This document shows, piece by piece, positions 13,661 to 14,397 of a stretch of DNA of 14,397 nt; the first letter of the stretch is position 1; each line of letters opens with the position of its first letter. Under the pieces are notes generated by a model. The model ran no database searches, was not told the DNA's origin, and saw only the letters and a list, made by a program, of their open reading frames with translations. The position numbers were made by a program, and so were the translations under genes. The DNA is from SG8-41 sp035574195 (GTDB lineage Bacteria; Pseudomonadota; Gammaproteobacteria; Burkholderiales; SG8-41), in contig DATLZE010000152.1 of the NCBI GenBank assembly GCA_035574195.1, positions 1-14,397 of the forward strand. The letters are read 5' to 3'.

Positions 13661-13675
13661 TGGCACGGCGTTTGC
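13661..13675 (+). promoter_or_regulatory. Sigma-54 promoter of cobA
   Basis: TGGCACGGCGTTTGC is a full match to the TGGCACG-N4-TTGC consensus, with GG at 13662-13663 and GC at 13674-13675 separated by 10 bp. Predicted start is near 13687, giving a 21-nt leader with GGAGG at 13695-13699. Confidence 0.82.
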
Positions 13676-13707
13676 GAAGCACAGAGCGGCCGCTGGAGGT
13701 CGAGGAC

Positions 13708-14397
13708 ATGGGAGCGAGAGGAAAGGTCTATCTGATCGGTGCCGGGCCCGGCGACCCGGAGCTCCTCACGCTCAAGGCCGTGCGCGCGCTCGCAGAAGCC
13801 GACGTCGTGCTGGTGGACGATCTCGTGGATCGGCGCGCGCTGGTCCACGTCCGGCCCGGGGCGCGCATCCTCGCCGTCGGCAAGCGCGGCGGCTGCCGCG
13901 GCGCAACCTCGCAGGCGTTCATCGAGCGCCTGATGGCGCGCCTTGCGCGCAGGGGCGCGGTGGTCGCGCGGCTGAAGGGCGGTGATCCCTTCGTCTTCGG
14001 GCGCGGCGGGGAGGAGATCGCGGCGCTGCGCGCGGCGGGAATCGAGGCGCAGGTGGTGAGCGGCGTCACCGCCGGCATCGCCGCGCCGGCCGCGCTCGGC
14101 ATCCCGGTCACGCACCGCGGCCTCGCGCGCGGTGTCACCTTCGTCACTGGCCACGCGCGGGACGGCTCCTCGCCCGACTGGCGCTCGCTCGCCGCATCCG
14201 GCACGACGCTCGTCGTCTACATGGGCATGGGGCGGCTGCCCGTGCTCGTCGCCGGCATGCTCGCCAGCGGCTTTCCCCCGGGGACCCCGGCCTGCGCGAT
14301 CGAGAACGGCACGCTCCCCGAGCAGCGCGAAGTGTTCGCGCCGCTCGCCGCGCTGCCGCGGGCGGTCGCCGCGGCGGGACTCGGCAGCCCGGCGGTG
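13708..14397 (+). CDS. cobA: Uroporphyrinogen-III C-methyltransferase, 3' end cut by window
   Basis: The frame is open from ATG 13708 to the right edge (230 residues visible; single-domain SUMT is usually about 250-280). SUMT methylates uroporphyrinogen III at C2 and C7 with S-adenosylmethionine to give precorrin-2, the precursor of siroheme and cobalamin. Motifs seen are VYLIGAGPGDPELLTLKAVRAL (7-28), the GGDPFVFGRGGEE loop (91-103), VSGVTAGIAAPAALGIPVTHR, and the IENGT-LPEQR block near the edge. It starts directly with the methyltransferase domain, so it is not the CysG fusion, at least at the N-terminus. Placement after a nitrate transporter with its own sigma-54 promoter indicates siroheme supply for assimilatory nitrite reductase. 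GGAGG is 8 nt before the ATG. Confidence 0.94.
   Translation, partial: MGARGKVYLIGAGPGDPELLTLKAVRALAEADVVLVDDLVDRRALVHVRPGARILAVGKRGGCRGATSQAFIERLMARLARRGAVVARLKGGDPFVFGRGGEEIAALRAAGIEAQVVSGVTAGIAAPAALGIPVTHRGLARGVTFVTGHARDGSSPDWRSLAASGTTLVVYMGMGRLPVLVAGMLASGFPPGTPACAIENGTLPEQREVFAPLAALPRAVAAAGLGSPAV

Noticed and set aside
12176..13666. 496-codon minus-strand open frame opposite the nitrate transporter
   Set aside because: The translation is low-complexity Glu/Arg/His/Ala. The plus-strand frame has NNP motifs and a matched sigma-54 promoter.

Overview
This is a GC-rich chromosomal window that looks betaproteobacterial. The evidence is the suhB // trmJ-cysE-iscR gene order, an EpsC-type short serine acetyltransferase, an IscR whose cluster ligands fall at the same residue numbers as in E. 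coli, and high-GC codon use throughout. The genus cannot be named from the sequence. There are 15 protein genes: 13 complete, plus one cut at each edge. I see no rRNA, tRNA, CRISPR array, insertion sequence or integrase.

Layout. (1) 2-349: the 3' end of a TPR-repeat protein, convergent with suhB (438-1238, minus), with a G+C hairpin between them. (2) 1322-2884: trmJ and cysE, plus strand. (3) 2977-11980: one long plus-strand iron-sulfur (Fe-S) cluster biogenesis locus. Its order is iscR, a NifS/IscS-like cysteine desulfurase, iscA, sufB, sufC, sufD, sufS, sufU, an Nfu-type carrier and a Rieske ferredoxin. (4) 12284-14397: a NarK/NasA-family nitrate transporter followed by cobA (siroheme synthesis), which runs off the right edge.

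How the genes work together. CysE makes O-acetylserine for cysteine. Two cysteine desulfurases (one group I, one SufS) take sulfur from cysteine. SufU probably relays sulfur from SufS to the SufBCD scaffold. IscA and Nfu are candidate carriers to target proteins. IscR, itself a [2Fe-2S] protein, reports cluster status. The locus is a hybrid: an ISC-type front end (IscR, group I desulfurase, IscA) is joined to a SUF machine of the SufBCDSU type. IscU, HscA/HscB, the Isc ferredoxin and SufE are not in the window.

Regulation is unusually readable. Three 25-bp class 1 IscR-like boxes are present: one over the -35 of a cysE promoter, and two in tandem over a near-consensus sigma-70 promoter of iscR. 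This suggests that cysteine supply and cluster assembly are controlled together. On the right, the nitrate transporter and cobA each have a sigma-54 promoter with exact GG-N10-GC spacing. A perfect NtrC-like dyad lies about 124 bp upstream of the transporter start site. That points to nitrogen-controlled nitrate assimilation, with cobA supplying siroheme for a nitrite reductase that is probably nearby but outside the window.
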